DNA from: Epiperipatus broadwayi
Taxonomy: Eukaryota; Onychophora; Udeonychophora; Euonychophora; Peripatidae
Length of the DNA: 64,000 bases
NCBI GenBank assembly: GCA_028023455.1
Contig: JAQFVV010006272.1
Span: 5,201,217 to 5,265,216, forward strand
Direction: 5' to 3'
In this document: one piece after another, positions 37,655-49,790 of the stretch
Numbering within the stretch: position 1 is the stretch's first letter
Layout of the letters: each line of letters starts with the position of its first letter
Program-made: the position numbers and the translations under genes
Notes under the pieces: generated by a model
What the model was told of the DNA's origin: nothing
Seen by the model: the letters and a program-made list of their open reading frames with translations, nothing else
Databases searched by the model: none

Positions 37655-37790
37655 AAACTCTCCGTACAGTAGCACCACTCAGTGCAAGCCAGAGTAATCA
37701 ATGGATGCAGGAGTGGCACTACTGTATGGAGAGTTTTTGCCTCTGTGTAAACAGCTTGTGTAAGCATAAAGAATGGTGATCATGTAATGA
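37655..37790. repeat. short foldback copy of the 29-30 kb family
   Basis: GGCAAAACTCTCCGTACAGT at 37651 is inverted as ACTGTATGGAGAGTTTTTGC at 37711. Between them lies CAATGGATGCAGGAG. After it comes ACAGCTTGTGTAAGC and GATCATGT, the complement of the outer part of the 29.3-kb repeat. This compact form shows the likely terminal hairpin of the family. Confidence 0.7.
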
Positions 37791-37799
37791 TACATTTAT

Positions 37800-39060
37800 G
37801 TCTATATAATTTATTCCCATTTTTTAAAGATATGTTTTACTATAATTCAGCTAAATAATAAAAGCATGTATATGTTTTTATTATAATTCTGTTTGTTTAA
37901 TAATGTTAAATTAAATATAAATAAATTGTTTTAAGGAATTTTTTTTAATTATAATTTCTATATTTATTTGTTTGACATAAATAATGTACAGCAAAAAGTT
38001 TAGTGTATATTATAAAGTATCTTTAGACCAATGTTCTATCATAAGTTAGAAAAATTGATGGCATTCTTTTCAAAATATACAAGAATAAATATCGATTCTA
38101 TTTTATGAAATATGAATTGAATAACTACTATATATTGTAACTATGTGAACTTAGCCAAGCATGAAATTATTCTAAATTAGAAGTTATCTTAACCCCAAAA
38201 TAAAAGATAGATCCAACATTGTAAACAAAATCAAAAATGGTTAAAATAATTCTCTTGATTTGTGATTATCGATGCATTAAAAAAAAAAAGTAAAATGTAG
38301 AAATAAAAAAGAGAGAAGTAATTCATATTTTGTTTTAACAGTAGTATGTAAACAACAACAACAAACTATTAATCTTGTTAAATATAAGGATGAAAGTTAA
38401 TTCACTTTAAAGTCAAAATCTGAAACTAAAAGATTTGTAAAACTATGTGTATTTTAAAAGTTATACACTTAGTTATAAGAAATAAATGTTAACCTAGACC
38501 CCATATTTTATGATTTAAAAAATATTAGGTTTAGAAGGAGGCTCAAAATAAACGTCTTACATTCCATAAGTTGGAAACAAATTTGTATACTTACATAAAA
38601 AAAAAATCGATGGTTTAATTCAAATAAAATTCAGTAACAAAATGTTTATTTAAAAAATAGATGATTAGTGGTAAATTTCAAATTAAATTAAAGCAAGAAC
38701 AAAAAAAAAAAACAACAACGAGAAAATAACTGGATTGAGGAAAATGAAAAGATATTTTCTCATTATTTTTTGTACTGATATAGCGATATATATAGGAGAA
38801 GGAAAGAAAAAAAAATGTTGGCCAAAAATCAAATTGCATATAAAAAGCATCATGCAGACAGAAAAAAAAAATCTACTATGATATGGAAAGATTTTGGACA
38901 TAATAGTTTTCTTTCACTGGTTATTCAGTGATAGTTATTGCTATATATTGATTGAAATTTACGTAATAATATAAATAGGGTTACATAAACATGGGGTAAT
39001 AGCAAATACATGTTGGTCATGTTGAAAGATACATAATAATTAATAATTGATAATAAGTTG
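37800..39060. other. AT-rich DNA upstream of exon A, nothing recognised
   Basis: Homopolymer A and T runs and no convincing open frame. The 72-codon frame at 38901-38683 is low-complexity phenylalanine-rich sequence produced by poly-A on the other strand. Confidence 0.45.
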
Positions 39061-41405
39061 AAAGATGCTACCCCATAATGGATATTGGGAAAGGATGTGC
39101 TGCAATTAGCAAGTTATCTGTGATCCAAAAATGTCTGATGATGTTCTGTATGAGGAGTTGCTCCAAAATTTTAAATCATATTTTAAAACATCAACTTTGA
39201 AATACATAGCATCTAATATTTTCCAAGCTAAAATGGACTGCCTTTTAAGAGTAGTAGAAGGACCTATACCATATTTGGATGATATTCTGATAGTTACTGA
39301 AAGCAAAGAGCAATTGAATAAATGGGTAAATGTCATAAGTGAAAACTTAAATAAATATGGAGCTAGGTCTAATGCTTCAAAATATATTTAGGACACATTG
39401 TAATGGATAATAATCCTAACCCAACAAAAAAGTCATTGCAATTAAAAATGCCCCAAAACCAACAAATTTTAAACAGTTGCAACTTTCTCAAAAGCTTCCT
39501 GAAAAGCAAATTGCACATAGCCATCCCACTTTATAAATTATTAAAAAAGAGAGAGAGATTAAAGTGGGGAATTAAACAGGAAGAGACTTTTCAAAAAGTA
39601 AAGGATATTGCTGGAATCTTACCAATTATTAGTTTATTATTACAAGAGCACAAAGTATGATTGCAACAGATGCCTGAGACTTTGGGATAGATGCTGTAAT
39701 TTCTCATACATTACATTTGCAGATAGAACCTTTTCAATGGATGAGAAATACTATACCCAAATAAAGAAGCTCTTATAATAGTACTTGCAGTAAAAAAATT
39801 TTACCAATATGTTTATGGATGGTCATTTAAAATTTTTGCTGACACAAACTTCTGTTGGGGATATAAAAAAAAAATTAAAAAAGATTCCAGAGCATGCTAG
39901 CCAGCATAAGCTGAGATGAATTTTTATCCTCATATTACATGATTTTGAAATATTATACAAGCCTGGAAAGCAAATATTGCATGAGGATACTTTTTTTTAG
40001 AACACCAGACAAAAGTACATGCAATTCATGTAATACAGAAGTCAACTATATTGATATAAAGTCTAGAGTCATAAATTGCAAAGTTATAGCAGGCTCAATT
40101 AAAAACGATATGGGACACCAACTAGTTAAAGATTGGACTAAACAAGAATGATCAAAAGTGCAATCAAACTACGTAGCACTGAAAATCTGAATTATTCAGG
40201 AAAGTTTGCCTATGTGTGAAGAATGCATTCTTATGACAGACAGAATGTTGATCCCAAATGAGGGAAGGAAATGTGTGCTACAGTTGCTACATGAAGTATA
40301 TCCCAGAATAGAACACATAAAAGAACTAGCCCATTTGTACATTTAATGGCCAGATATGAATAATGGCATTGAAGAAACAGTAAAATAAAGCAGCCTGTCA
40401 AGAAACAGCAAGATTGCCTACAAAAAAGTTCAAACTATGGCCTGATGCTACAAAAGCAAGAGGGGGGGTCAACTTAGATCATGCAGGAAATACCATTGAT
40501 ATATATTCCTTTAGTTATTGATTTGTACTCCACATGAATTAAATACAAAACGTTAAAAAATACCAATGCAGATAATGTAATAAAAGTATTAAATAATTTT
40601 TTTTTGTAATACACAGATATCCTGAGTTTATAGTTATAAACAATGATGCAGGATTTTGATTAGAGCAATTAAAGTATTTTCTTGATCAGAAAAGAGATAT
40701 GGCATGTTTCAACACCTCCATACTACCTTGAATCAAACCGATTAGTGGAAAAGGTCTTATAACATCTAAAGTGCACACTAAATAGAATACAGTCTGATGA
40801 GATTCATGAAGCCCTAACAACGGTAATGTTTCACATCAAGTTTGATTACCAAGAAAATCACAGCAGAATTATTAATGAAATGCCATTTTAAAACATTTGA
40901 TTTAAACAAAACTAAAAGAAAGAAAATAAAATCTGAAAATATTAAGTTCAATGTAGCACAGATTGTCTGGATAAGAGATATACTAAGGGAAAAAAATAGA
41001 TACTGAAAATTATAATTAGGTTACTGTGTATGCAAATATGTGAAATTAAAACAGAAGATGGTAGCGAAATAAAATATATTAACCATTTAAAAAACATTTT
41101 ATGGTGACAATAGAGATAAAAGATATAATTATAACTTCAGCTACCACTCATATAGAAGGTTCTCTAAAAGATTTGTGAGAATATTAAAATGGATGCATCC
41201 ACCAATTCTAAAAAGAATGTTAAGAAAAGATTTTCCAATCTCAATTTACAAGAATTATCTACTACATCAAATAGTGAAGTATCTGTAGATGAGGAGAGAC
41301 CTGTACAACTGCCAAGAAGGGCTAGACTATGGAAAAGACCTAAAAAGTTGCAAGATTATATTTGCAATTAATCTCGACTTTATTTCTAGAGTGAAGGGGA
41401 GGTAC
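39060..41405 (+). pseudogene. Ty3/gypsy-like pol relic, second copy
   Basis: The plus strand carries, in order, an RT end with PYLDDILIVTESKEQLNKW (39131-39391), a connection region with NSCNFLKSFLKSKLHIA and LKWGIKQEETFQKVK (39403-39660), and an RNase H start IATDA near 39660 followed by GIDAVISH. Then come an integrase zinc region LLHEVYPRIEHIKELAHLYI near 40290, an integrase core with LDHAG near 40480 and INNDAGF near 40640, and a basic tail (41189-41371) ending KRPKKLQDYICN. A purine run GTGAAGGGGAGG (41392-41403) may be the polypurine tract. Frameshifts and stops throughout make it non-functional. It differs in sequence from the relic at 1-4250, and no LTR pair was identified. Confidence 0.78.
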
Positions 41406-42472
41406 AAAAATTGAGTAATAATATAAATAAATTTACATGTGTGTTTATGAAATATATTCAGTATAAAGACAATAAAAGTCACTCTAGAAATAAGTAAAAT
41501 GCATAATAAGTGAAATTATGCAAATTACCAAATTAATCTAGGTAAGCTCATTTGCAAAAAGATAATAAAATGTTTTAAGCAAATTAGATCTCAAAACAAA
41601 ATAGTCTGTCTAAAATGTTAGCAGAATGTTAAAAATGTAGCCAGAGAGAGCAGTTCAGTATTATGCAAAATATGAGTAATAAGATACTTGTGCAACTAGC
41701 AGTTTATGAGCAGTTAAATATGCTGAATAAAACATATGTGGTGAAAAGTTAATAGAGTAAATAAAGTACTATAAGAAGTGCAGCATTATAGTTCAATACT
41801 ATGAACAACTATGTGCACATAATCAAGACTGTTTTAATTTATGGAATTTAACCAGCAAACCACTGGTTAAAAATACTAACAAGCTATTAATTTTATATAT
41901 TCTGAGTAATAAACCCACTGTTAAGTTTAAAACTTTTTTATCAGTTACTTGACTTAAAAGCAATTTACCTATTAAAAGTATTTTCAGTACTAATTTAAAT
42001 ACAACTATAATGACAAATTTATGGAGTAACAGAAATTATCAAAACCATATGCTAAAACTAACACAAATGCACCAGCTATATAACCTAAGCCAAATACCTT
42101 TTCCAATCAAGAAACAATGTTTGTTGAAAGTCAAAAATTGTGATGCTCCAGTGTCTAGAGAATAGACTTTACCTGTTTATAATGAAAGTGTTTTCTCATT
42201 TCTCACAGTTATCAAACTTACTAATAAAGTATATTACTGACATGGAAAAGGTAAAAATTAATACGGAAGAAGCCAACACTGATTATACAACACCCAAGAA
42301 TTACATTTAACTAGGACTGAAGTTGGGCAAAGTGTAGAATAAATGCAGAATCATAGATTGTGATGTATATGTATAACTATGATCAAAAGTAAGCTTACTA
42401 AGTTATCAAAAAAAAAAAAAAAAAGCATATATAAATAAACGGCTCAATAATTAAAAAAAAAAAAAAAAGTCA
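41406..42472. other. flank of the gypsy relic, possibly its 3' end
   Basis: TTTATTTCTAGAGTGA (41380-41395) is inverted as TCACTCTAGAAATAAG (41479-41494), a 16-base inverted pair spanning the presumed element end. The rest has several medium frames in different phases and no recognised domain. An extra ORF after pol is possible but not shown. Confidence 0.35.
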
Positions 42473-42577
42473 AACTTTGTTAGCCGAGAGGTCAGCGCAG
42501 CTGCCTTGCAAGCAAGCAGTTGGTTGCAGACGGTTGTTGCGGGTTCGCCTCCCGGCCGATGCTATGACATATGAAAA
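42473..42577 (+). mobile_element. tRNA-derived SINE, copy 2
   Basis: A box TAGCCGAGAGG (42481-42491) and B box GGTTCGCCTCC (42542-42552) in a GC-rich block, followed by CGGCCGATGCTATGACA and an A-rich tail, the same 3' segment as copy 1. The flanks AATAATTAAAA (from 42446) and AATAATTTAAAA (from 42578) look like a target duplication. The anticodon arm differs from copy 1 (loop CTTGCAA) and there is an extra GGTTGCAGAC-like insertion before the T arm, so this is a different subfamily or a mutated copy. Confidence 0.72.
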
Positions 42578-42589
42578 AATAATTTAAAA

Positions 42590-45440
42590 AGAATTTCATT
42601 ACAACAAATTATTTTTTTTTTATATTGTAAATCCTTAAGTTTTATACATATACTATTAATATTGTGGGGGAAATGCATCTATTCCATGTTGATGATTACT
42701 CATGCTTTAATTAATATTATTTTATAATTATTACTTTATTTATGAAATAATTGTGTAAAATGGGAATACATGAATACCAAAATTAAAAGAGTTTGTGATT
42801 AGAATTCGAAGACAGGTTAACGCCTGTCATAATTAAATTTTTAAAATAATTAGTTGTATACTATTTCTGTACAGTAATTTTTACTAAACCACTCTCACGC
42901 AAGATAATAGACTGGTTTTTATCCGTTTTTAACACCTTCTGGAAGTGTAATCATAAACACATGACAACAGACAAGTAAAAAAGACGTAAGTTTCCTAGGG
43001 TGCATATTTAATTAATTACACTACATAAATATTATTCATTAAGTAGATAATCTCTAGTATAACGAATGACTAATAAAAAATTATTAATTAGTTATGTACC
43101 AATATATATTTTCATTCAAGGTCCAGAACGAATCTGTTTGAGTAAATTTAATATTTATAACGATAGATACTAATCAAGATTTTTTAAAAAGAAATTGATA
43201 AATTATTTAGTTTGAGTGTGTCATTTTTATCTTTTTACTCTTAACCCAAATGCATGCATGAACAATTCTCTATTGATTTTGACAAATCGTGTTCTGAGCA
43301 GTGGAAATGCTGGAACATTAATAATATAAAGTTAGGATAGCTTTGTTTGAGGGTAATATACCAATAAGTGCTCTTTCAAATAAAATTTAGCGTGAAAGTT
43401 AAGGAATGACTATGTTCAAATCCTATATATAAATATTTATGATTAAGAGTTAACTGCTACCTTCTGAGGAATGGCTTTGGGTATGGTGATCAAAAAATAT
43501 AACCTGGATACTTTAAATAAAATGATTACATAAGTAATACGTGGATCATCGGCATTAATCTTAACTTAATTATATATAATTTACAATGGTAAATTGAGTA
43601 GCATTAAAATGGGTGGCTTATGTTGCATGAAGAGAATTTATTTATATGCACAGATTTATTCATTTGCTTGTGTTTCTAGTCATCATACAGATTCCTGATG
43701 CAATACACATATATAAATAAAATAACTACAAGAAAGGCATTGAAAGGCCACTGAGTTTCAGAATAGAGTCTTGTACAGTTTCCATGACTATTGAGTGTGA
43801 CAATATATATATAGAGATGGATGGATAAATACACAATTATATTAGACAAAAAGATAAACTATGTTTAAATATTCCATTGACTTTTCAACACTTTTTCACA
43901 AAAAAAAAAACAATAAAAAAGATATTTTCTTAAGCATTGGTAATCAGAATGTTTGGATTATAGTTTTTATTTTAATCTCACTAAAATTAGTAAAGTATCT
44001 CTTTACTAACAATAATTGAATGAATGGCCATATTGGTTATGAGACAGTTACTTGAAAATAAAAAGCTTGTTTAAAAATCCTCAGTGCTTGAAATTCTCAT
44101 GGACTTGAATTCCCCAATGCTGTCATGGTAAGCAAATGCAATGCTACTCCATGAGATTTTTTTCTTATAGGAAACTAGGTTTGTTCTTCAAAAGCTAAAT
44201 ATTTTTTCTGGTTTTTTACTCTTTGGATTCTTTTCTGATTTCTTTATTCTTCTATCTTTAGTGACATAGATTGGTTTATGGTCCTAACATCATAATGTCC
44301 TTTATACCATTGCACCAACTGTGATAATACACTTATATGAAGTGCAACAACACTTCCATTCTGATTCCAATCTTATTTTAATGCAAATATGATAGAGCAT
44401 GTAAATTATATAAAGGCCTCAACATTAAGGAAAGAGTGATGGGAATAAGTTTTACAGATTAGGAGTTGTAATCTTAAATGAAGCTATACAATTTTGAATT
44501 TAGAGTATTTTTGTGGAAAATAATTAGTAATCTGAGAAGCATTTTTTAAAATTCCCATGTCCAATGTAAAACTGAAATAAGAAATTGTACTTTAAAAAGT
44601 CTGTTTCACAAAGTTTGGTTAAGACATAGTGCCTGGTATGGTAGTGGAAGCAGAAATATATTGTGACTATAAAAGATAAATAGAATATTTTTTTCTTCTT
44701 TTTTAATGTATGAACATAGAATGTGCAAACTTTGTTTGAAGTGTATTTTTTAGAGCTGAACTGACATATTTAAAGTGCTACAAAAGTTTAAAATTACTTT
44801 GCAATATCACTTTTTAGTGAAATTATCTTCCAGAAAAAAAAATTAATTGAATAGATAAATAACTAAAACTTTTCAGGTGGGTAAGGATAGAGATAGATCA
44901 TCGGTTGAAAAGAGTGCTTAATTGTTTTCGCATTTTGATTTTTTTTAAATATAAAGACTAATAATTTAACAATTATTTTACCACACATGGTGTTTCAATG
45001 ATAGAGAAAGGTCAGAGATAGATTTTATTTCTTGTTGAATAGTGTTTTGGCATTAGTAAGAATAAAATAGTTTTTGTTATGAACAGTAATCTATGCTACA
45101 CTGTTATCAAAAATATTATTATTGATTCTTTTAAACTCAAATATTAGTTATTAAATTTTTGCTCAATATTTGAATTGATGATCAGAAATATTTAATTTAG
45201 GGGTGGAAAAATATGGTAAAAAAACTTAAATGTATCCAAGTTCATGACAATGAAATTGTATTATAGTTAAAAGATAGAATGTAAAACGAAAGTAAATATT
45301 AAATAGAGCAGATCTTCTAAGTGTGGCAATTAGGCATCTGCCTTATATACTAAATTAAAATAAGTAATGAAGTAAGACAATATGTTTATATTTAATATAT
45401 ATTTTTACCTATCACATCTATTGCTTTGTTCAGTAGTCCA
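42590..45440. other. AT-rich DNA without recognised features
   Basis: No long frame and no repeat structure was found by eye. The stretch 44080-44340 is slightly richer in GC and unassigned. Confidence 0.4.
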
Positions 45441-45445
45441 TTTTA

Positions 45446-45750
45446 TATAGACCTTTTTAATGATTAAGCCGATGCACATGCGCTTTAAAGATAAATTATT
45501 ATAAATGAATACTCAATTTTTCCAGACATGAGATTTGACCATACATAAACGTTTGGGTCGAAAGAATGGATGGATTCATTCCATTCTTTGTAAAATACTT
45601 TATCTCGTATCTGGAAAAATTGAGTAATCATTTATAATAATTTATCATTAAAGCGCATGTGCATCGGCTTAATCGCTATTATTATTATTACATAAAAAAA
45701 CATAGGGCTATATAAAATAATATGTCATTATAGACCTTTTTAATAATTTT
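45446..45750. repeat. palindromic MITE-like element with direct flanks
   Basis: The arms TTAAGCCGATGCACATGCGC (45465) and its complement GCGCATGTGCATCGGCTTAA (45653-45672) continue inward to CTCAATTTTTCCAGA/TCTGGAAAAATTGAG. The loop holds a smaller hairpin AGAATGGA...TCCATTCT. TATAGACCTTTTTAAT occurs on the left (45448) and again at 45733, a direct repeat outside the palindrome. Confidence 0.65.
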
Positions 45751-46129
45751 AAAACGAGTAGTTTTGAAGCTTGCCTCAGGTGTCAAAATTGATCACCAAA
45801 TCCTGGATAAATAATCGACAATTTTAGCAATTTGAATTTTCAAGTTTGTCACATTATTGCAACATGGAACTGTTTTTAAGCACTATGCTATTGAAACAAA
45901 TAAGTTTTTTTTTTGAGTTTACTAAAAAAATATCTGTTCTATTATATATTTAAAAAAAAAAACATATCACTTTATTTTCTTGGGTCAATAATAAAATAAG
46001 AGTAGCCTTTCAAAAGATATGTATCGATTTAGAGGCATTGGTTTAATGCAAAAATATTTAATCAATTAATTAAAACTGTATCAAGCAATTATCTGATAAT
46101 GGTCTCTTAAAATCTTAGATCACTGCAAA

Positions 46130-47100
46130 TACTTGGGATAAAAGTAAAATAGTAATTTGTGATTTTAAAAATAAAATTATTGCAGGTTTTAATGAAGTAC
46201 CTAGAAAATTTTTAGATAATTTTAGATATATTGGTAAATTAGATGCATTAGGGCTGTTGGAAGTTTTTGGAATATATGAAACTATAAAGTTGTGCCACCT
46301 AATTATAGAGAAGCTTCTGTTATCCTAATTTATCAAAATAAAGAAGATCATGTAATATTGTTGTTATCCTTCAAGAAAAAGTGCTTGTAAAAATTTTTGT
46401 TTAATAAATTGTTCCCAGTTCCTAAATGTGCTTATTGAAGACTTAGTGTGGTTTTAGAAATTAAAAAAATACTTTAAATATGGTTTTGTTAATAGACAAA
46501 GTGCAAAAAAATGCATAGCCATAAGTGTGATTTGAATATTACATTTATCAATTCAATTAATGCATTTGATTCAATTGGTTAAAAGTTGTGGCACTGTTAG
46601 GGCTTCTTATCCAGAAAAATCTATTTCTTTTGTGTATGGCAAAAAGGTTTATTACTGATAGTGAAAAATGTAATATATGTTAAATGAAAAGGTCTATTAA
46701 ACAGAGATTTATATATCATCAAGTTTGTTTTCATTTTTATAATAATGTTTTTTACAATGCAAGTGGCTTTATAAAATAAGCATCAAGTAGTGACATAAGT
46801 TTGATGATGTGACAAAGATTTATTTAAAAACAAAAACAAGAATTTTTTTTGATAACACAATTGCAAATGTTGATTTACATGTTTTTGAAAGCAACTTATA
46901 AAAATTTTGATTTAATAATTAATATTTTTTAAAAAATCAGTTGCTTTATCAAACATTAAGAAAGAAAGACTTTTACTATCTATTGGTTTGAGTGATTATC
47001 AGTTTAATAATATGTTTTCCAGGAAATTAAATTTTAAGATGCAGTATATGCTCCAATTTGCTGCTGCTGCATCTAATGATGCAGATACTTAAGATAAAAT
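46130..47100 (+). pseudogene. LINE reverse-transcriptase relic (jockey/CR1-like region)
   Basis: Near 46526-46590 one frame reads CDLNITFINSINAFDSIG, the RT motif A with its catalytic Asp context, followed by KLWHC after a stop. About 100 bases upstream CGFRN and MVLLIDKV fit the SQCGFR...DMIF motif that normally precedes it. Everything is split by stops and frameshifts. It lies just 5' of the RTE fragment but is a different LINE type. Confidence 0.45.
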
Positions 47101-47454
47101 GATTATACATATATGTTATTCTATAGCTTTTATTGTATGAAGTGAGATACCAACATCCCCACTGAATAAAATTCACTTAAGATTGTTTTATAATGTTTAA
47201 AAATCCTGATGGCAAAATTGTAAAACTATTGGTATATTCATTAGCTTGTTGAATGTGATGATGTAGAATTGCAATTTGTGATATCATATCTTTGTATAAC
47301 TTTAAAAAACTATTTTATGAACTTAAATATATTTTCCTGAGAGAGACAAATCACATATATTTTATAAAATTATCTGCAAAAAAAAAAAAATTGTTTACTT
47401 TCATTGAATAAAAAAAAAAAAAAAATGAATAGCTATGATGTGATTCTATAAACA

Positions 47455-48492
47455 TTTCTTCAGTGATTAAAGCATTGGATCATCAAGGTGTAGATCCAGG
47501 ATATTGTCATATTTTAAAGAATATTTACAAAAATGCAACAGCAACAATTAGATTACATAATGATAGTAGGAAAATCAACATTGAAAAGGGTGTAAGACAG
47601 GGTGACTCCATATCTCCAAAACTTTTTACAGCAGTGCTGCAAGAAGTATTTTGTGGATTAAAATGGGAAGCTAAAGGAGTGAAAGTAAATGGAGATTATT
47701 TAAGTCATTTAGATTTTGCAGATAATGTAGTTGTTTTTGCAAATAATGCTTTAGAGCTACGGGAAATGTTGCAGGAGTTATCAGATAAAAGTAGGGAAGT
47801 AGGACTAAAGATAAATGCTAAAAAGACTAAAGTAATGTTTAATAGATTTTCTCAAAATATAAAAATAAAGATTGATTATGATGAGTTAGAAGAAGTTAAC
47901 AGTTACAAATACTTTGGTCAGATTATTAATACAGATGGAAATATAATGGATGAAATTAATCATAGAATTAAACTTGTTTGGAGTGCTTTTGGTAGAAATA
48001 ACTTGACACTAAAAGGAAATATGCCTATGTGTTTGAAAAGGAAGGTTTTTAATAAATGTGTTTTGCCAGTTCTTACTTATGGATCTGAGACTTGGACACT
48101 TAATAGAAAAGCAATACAGAGACTTCAGACCAATCAAATAAGTATGGAGAGATGCAAGTTGGGAGTAACAAGAAGGGATCGAAAATGCAATGTATGGGTA
48201 AGAGAACAAACAGGTGTTACTAACCTCATTGAAAAAATTAAAAGACTGAAGGGGAGTTGGGCTGGACATATTGTTAGAAGAGATGATAACAGATGGACAA
48301 TTGAAATTTTCAACTGGATTCCAAGAGATTGTAAAAAACCCAGAAAGAGACCACATGTGAGATGGATGGATAAAATAAGAAAGTGTGCAGGGGTGATGTG
48401 GAGAAGAGAAGCTAAAGATAGGAAAAGATGGATTGAACTTGGAGAGACCTTCATCCTGCAGTGGATTGATAATAGTTGATGATGATGACTCA
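47455..48492 (+). pseudogene. RTE-type LINE reverse-transcriptase fragment (338-codon ORF)
   Basis: The ORF at 47463-48479 covers the second half of an RTE (BovB-like) reverse transcriptase: fingers/palm with GVRQGDSISPKLFTAVL, the catalytic box LDFADNVVVFAN, then KINAKKTKVMFN, YKYFGQIINTDG, the thumb with LPVLTYGSETWTLNRK, and the C-terminal RTE tail (WAGHIVRRDDNRW, RWMDKIRKCAG, DRKRWIELGETFILQW). The FADD box reads FADN (residues 85-88), losing a metal-binding aspartate. The endonuclease and first half are missing, as in a 5'-truncated insertion. The stop codon sits in a TGATGATGATGA run, the short-repeat tail typical of RTE elements. Confidence 0.88.
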
Positions 48493-48650
48493 TAGGCAAG
48501 ATATTGAACTAACTTTCTCTTTTAATAATTGCAGTAGAAGTTAAATAAAGACTAAAGAAGTAGAATATGAAAATGTGTAAGCTAGCTTTCTTGTGGTTCA
48601 AAGATTTGTTTGCATAGTCATCACATAACTCATCTTTTTATTCTGTCTAG

Positions 48651-48880
48651 AACAGGTGTTGTTAACCTTTCTCTATTTACCACCTATATTTGTACTATTG
48701 TTAACTATATAATTTCCCTATCATCTATCAATGCCCGAATAATCTAATTTATTGCTATGGAAATAATTACACAAAAAAGGATTTATAATAGTATATTAAT
48801 AGATATATATAACAATACAAAGTGAGTAACAAATTTAAATGAATTAGAAAGAATAAAATGTATTTAATTTATTTTGAACT
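48651..48880. other. short spacer, possible hAT-like terminus
   Basis: AACAGGTGTTGTTAACCTTT at 48652 resembles the CAGGGGTTNTTAACC ends of hAT-type transposons and is followed by TTTACCACC. A partner could be the CCGCCCACC block near 49700. No target duplication was established. Confidence 0.2.
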
Positions 48881-49620
48881 TGAAAATATTAATTAATTTA
48901 TTTAAAGCACTTAATTGTAAATATAGGGGATTTGAACACATACTTTCAACCAGCCTTCAACTATCCACACCATCTCATACTACTGATACACATGGCCACA
49001 CATATGTAGAAAAAATAAATAATCACCAATATAAATATTTTGTGCTAAACCAGCACTCATCAGTTGGTACAGATCATCATTTCCCACATACATATATAAT
49101 CAGTACTCAATTTATATTAAGATAGCAAATCTTCATACTTTAATGGACAGGCTTCAATCCACTCCAATCTCCAACTCTTCAGCCATCCATACCATTGAAA
49201 ATCTGATAATGGAATGCCCAAATCCCATGAGCATAACAATAATATTGGTATCAGCATGGGATTTGGGCATTCCATTATCTGATTTTCAATGGTATGGATG
49301 GTTGAAGAGTTGGAGTGCATTGAAGCCTGTCCATTAAAGTTTGAAGACTTGCTATCTTAATATAAACTGAGCACTGATTATATATGTGTGGGGGAGATGA
49401 TCTTGATCAACTGATGAGGGCTGGTTTAACATGAAATACATGTATTGGTGACTATCTTTTCTACATGTGTGTGGTTATGTATATCAGTGACATGAGATAG
49501 TGTGAATAGTTGAAGGGTGCTTGGAAGTCTGTGATCAAATCCCCTATATTTAGAATTAAGCTCCAAGTATTTGAAGAATGCCTGTATTTCAAATATTAGA
49601 GCATTTAAGCAATTTTGCAA
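48880..49620. repeat. foldback element, copy 1 (arms about 330 bp)
   Basis: Arms 48905-49233 and 49252-49565 are inverted. The inner 90 bases are nearly perfect, for example GACAGGCTTCAAT at 49146 against ATTGAAGCCTGTC at 49319, and GGAATGCCCAAATCCCATG against its complement at 49257. The loop is about 18 bases. The overlapping short ORFs on both strands (48874-49125, 49117-49337, 49620-49426) are by-products of the palindrome. The family recurs at 61150-61690. Confidence 0.82.
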
Positions 49621-49679
49621 AAAAAAAAATGTAAATGCCAGTTGTGCGTCTATAGTAATTTATGATTTTTCTTTTAATA

Positions 49680-49790
49680 CCTGGCAAATATTTACCGCCC
49701 ACCTAAAAGCTTTAAAGCCCACTAGTGGACGGTAGGGACCAGATTAATGACTCATGGTCTACGGGACAGAGAAAGATGAATAACTCGGTG
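49680..49790. repeat. GC-richer repeat-like block with CCGCCCACC
   Basis: Contains TTTACCGCCCACC, AAAGCCCACTAGTGG and CGGTAGGGACCAG, an imperfect inverted arrangement (CCCACTAGTGG, and ACCGCCCAC against GTGGACGGT). It looks like the end of a DNA transposon but I cannot name it. Confidence 0.35.

Noticed and set aside
48009-48499. Two 115-121 codon minus-strand ORFs
   Set aside because: They lie wholly opposite the RTE reverse-transcriptase frame and have no recognisable domain, so they are shadows.
49117-49337. Mirror ORFs sharing IPLSDFQWYGWLKSW
   Set aside because: The palindrome gives the same peptide on both strands. No homologous copy keeps the frame at 61 kb.
48651-49790. A single hAT-type transposon spanning the foldback element
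   Set aside because: The left end resembles hAT termini, but the right end does not match it convincingly and no 8-bp duplication could be found.
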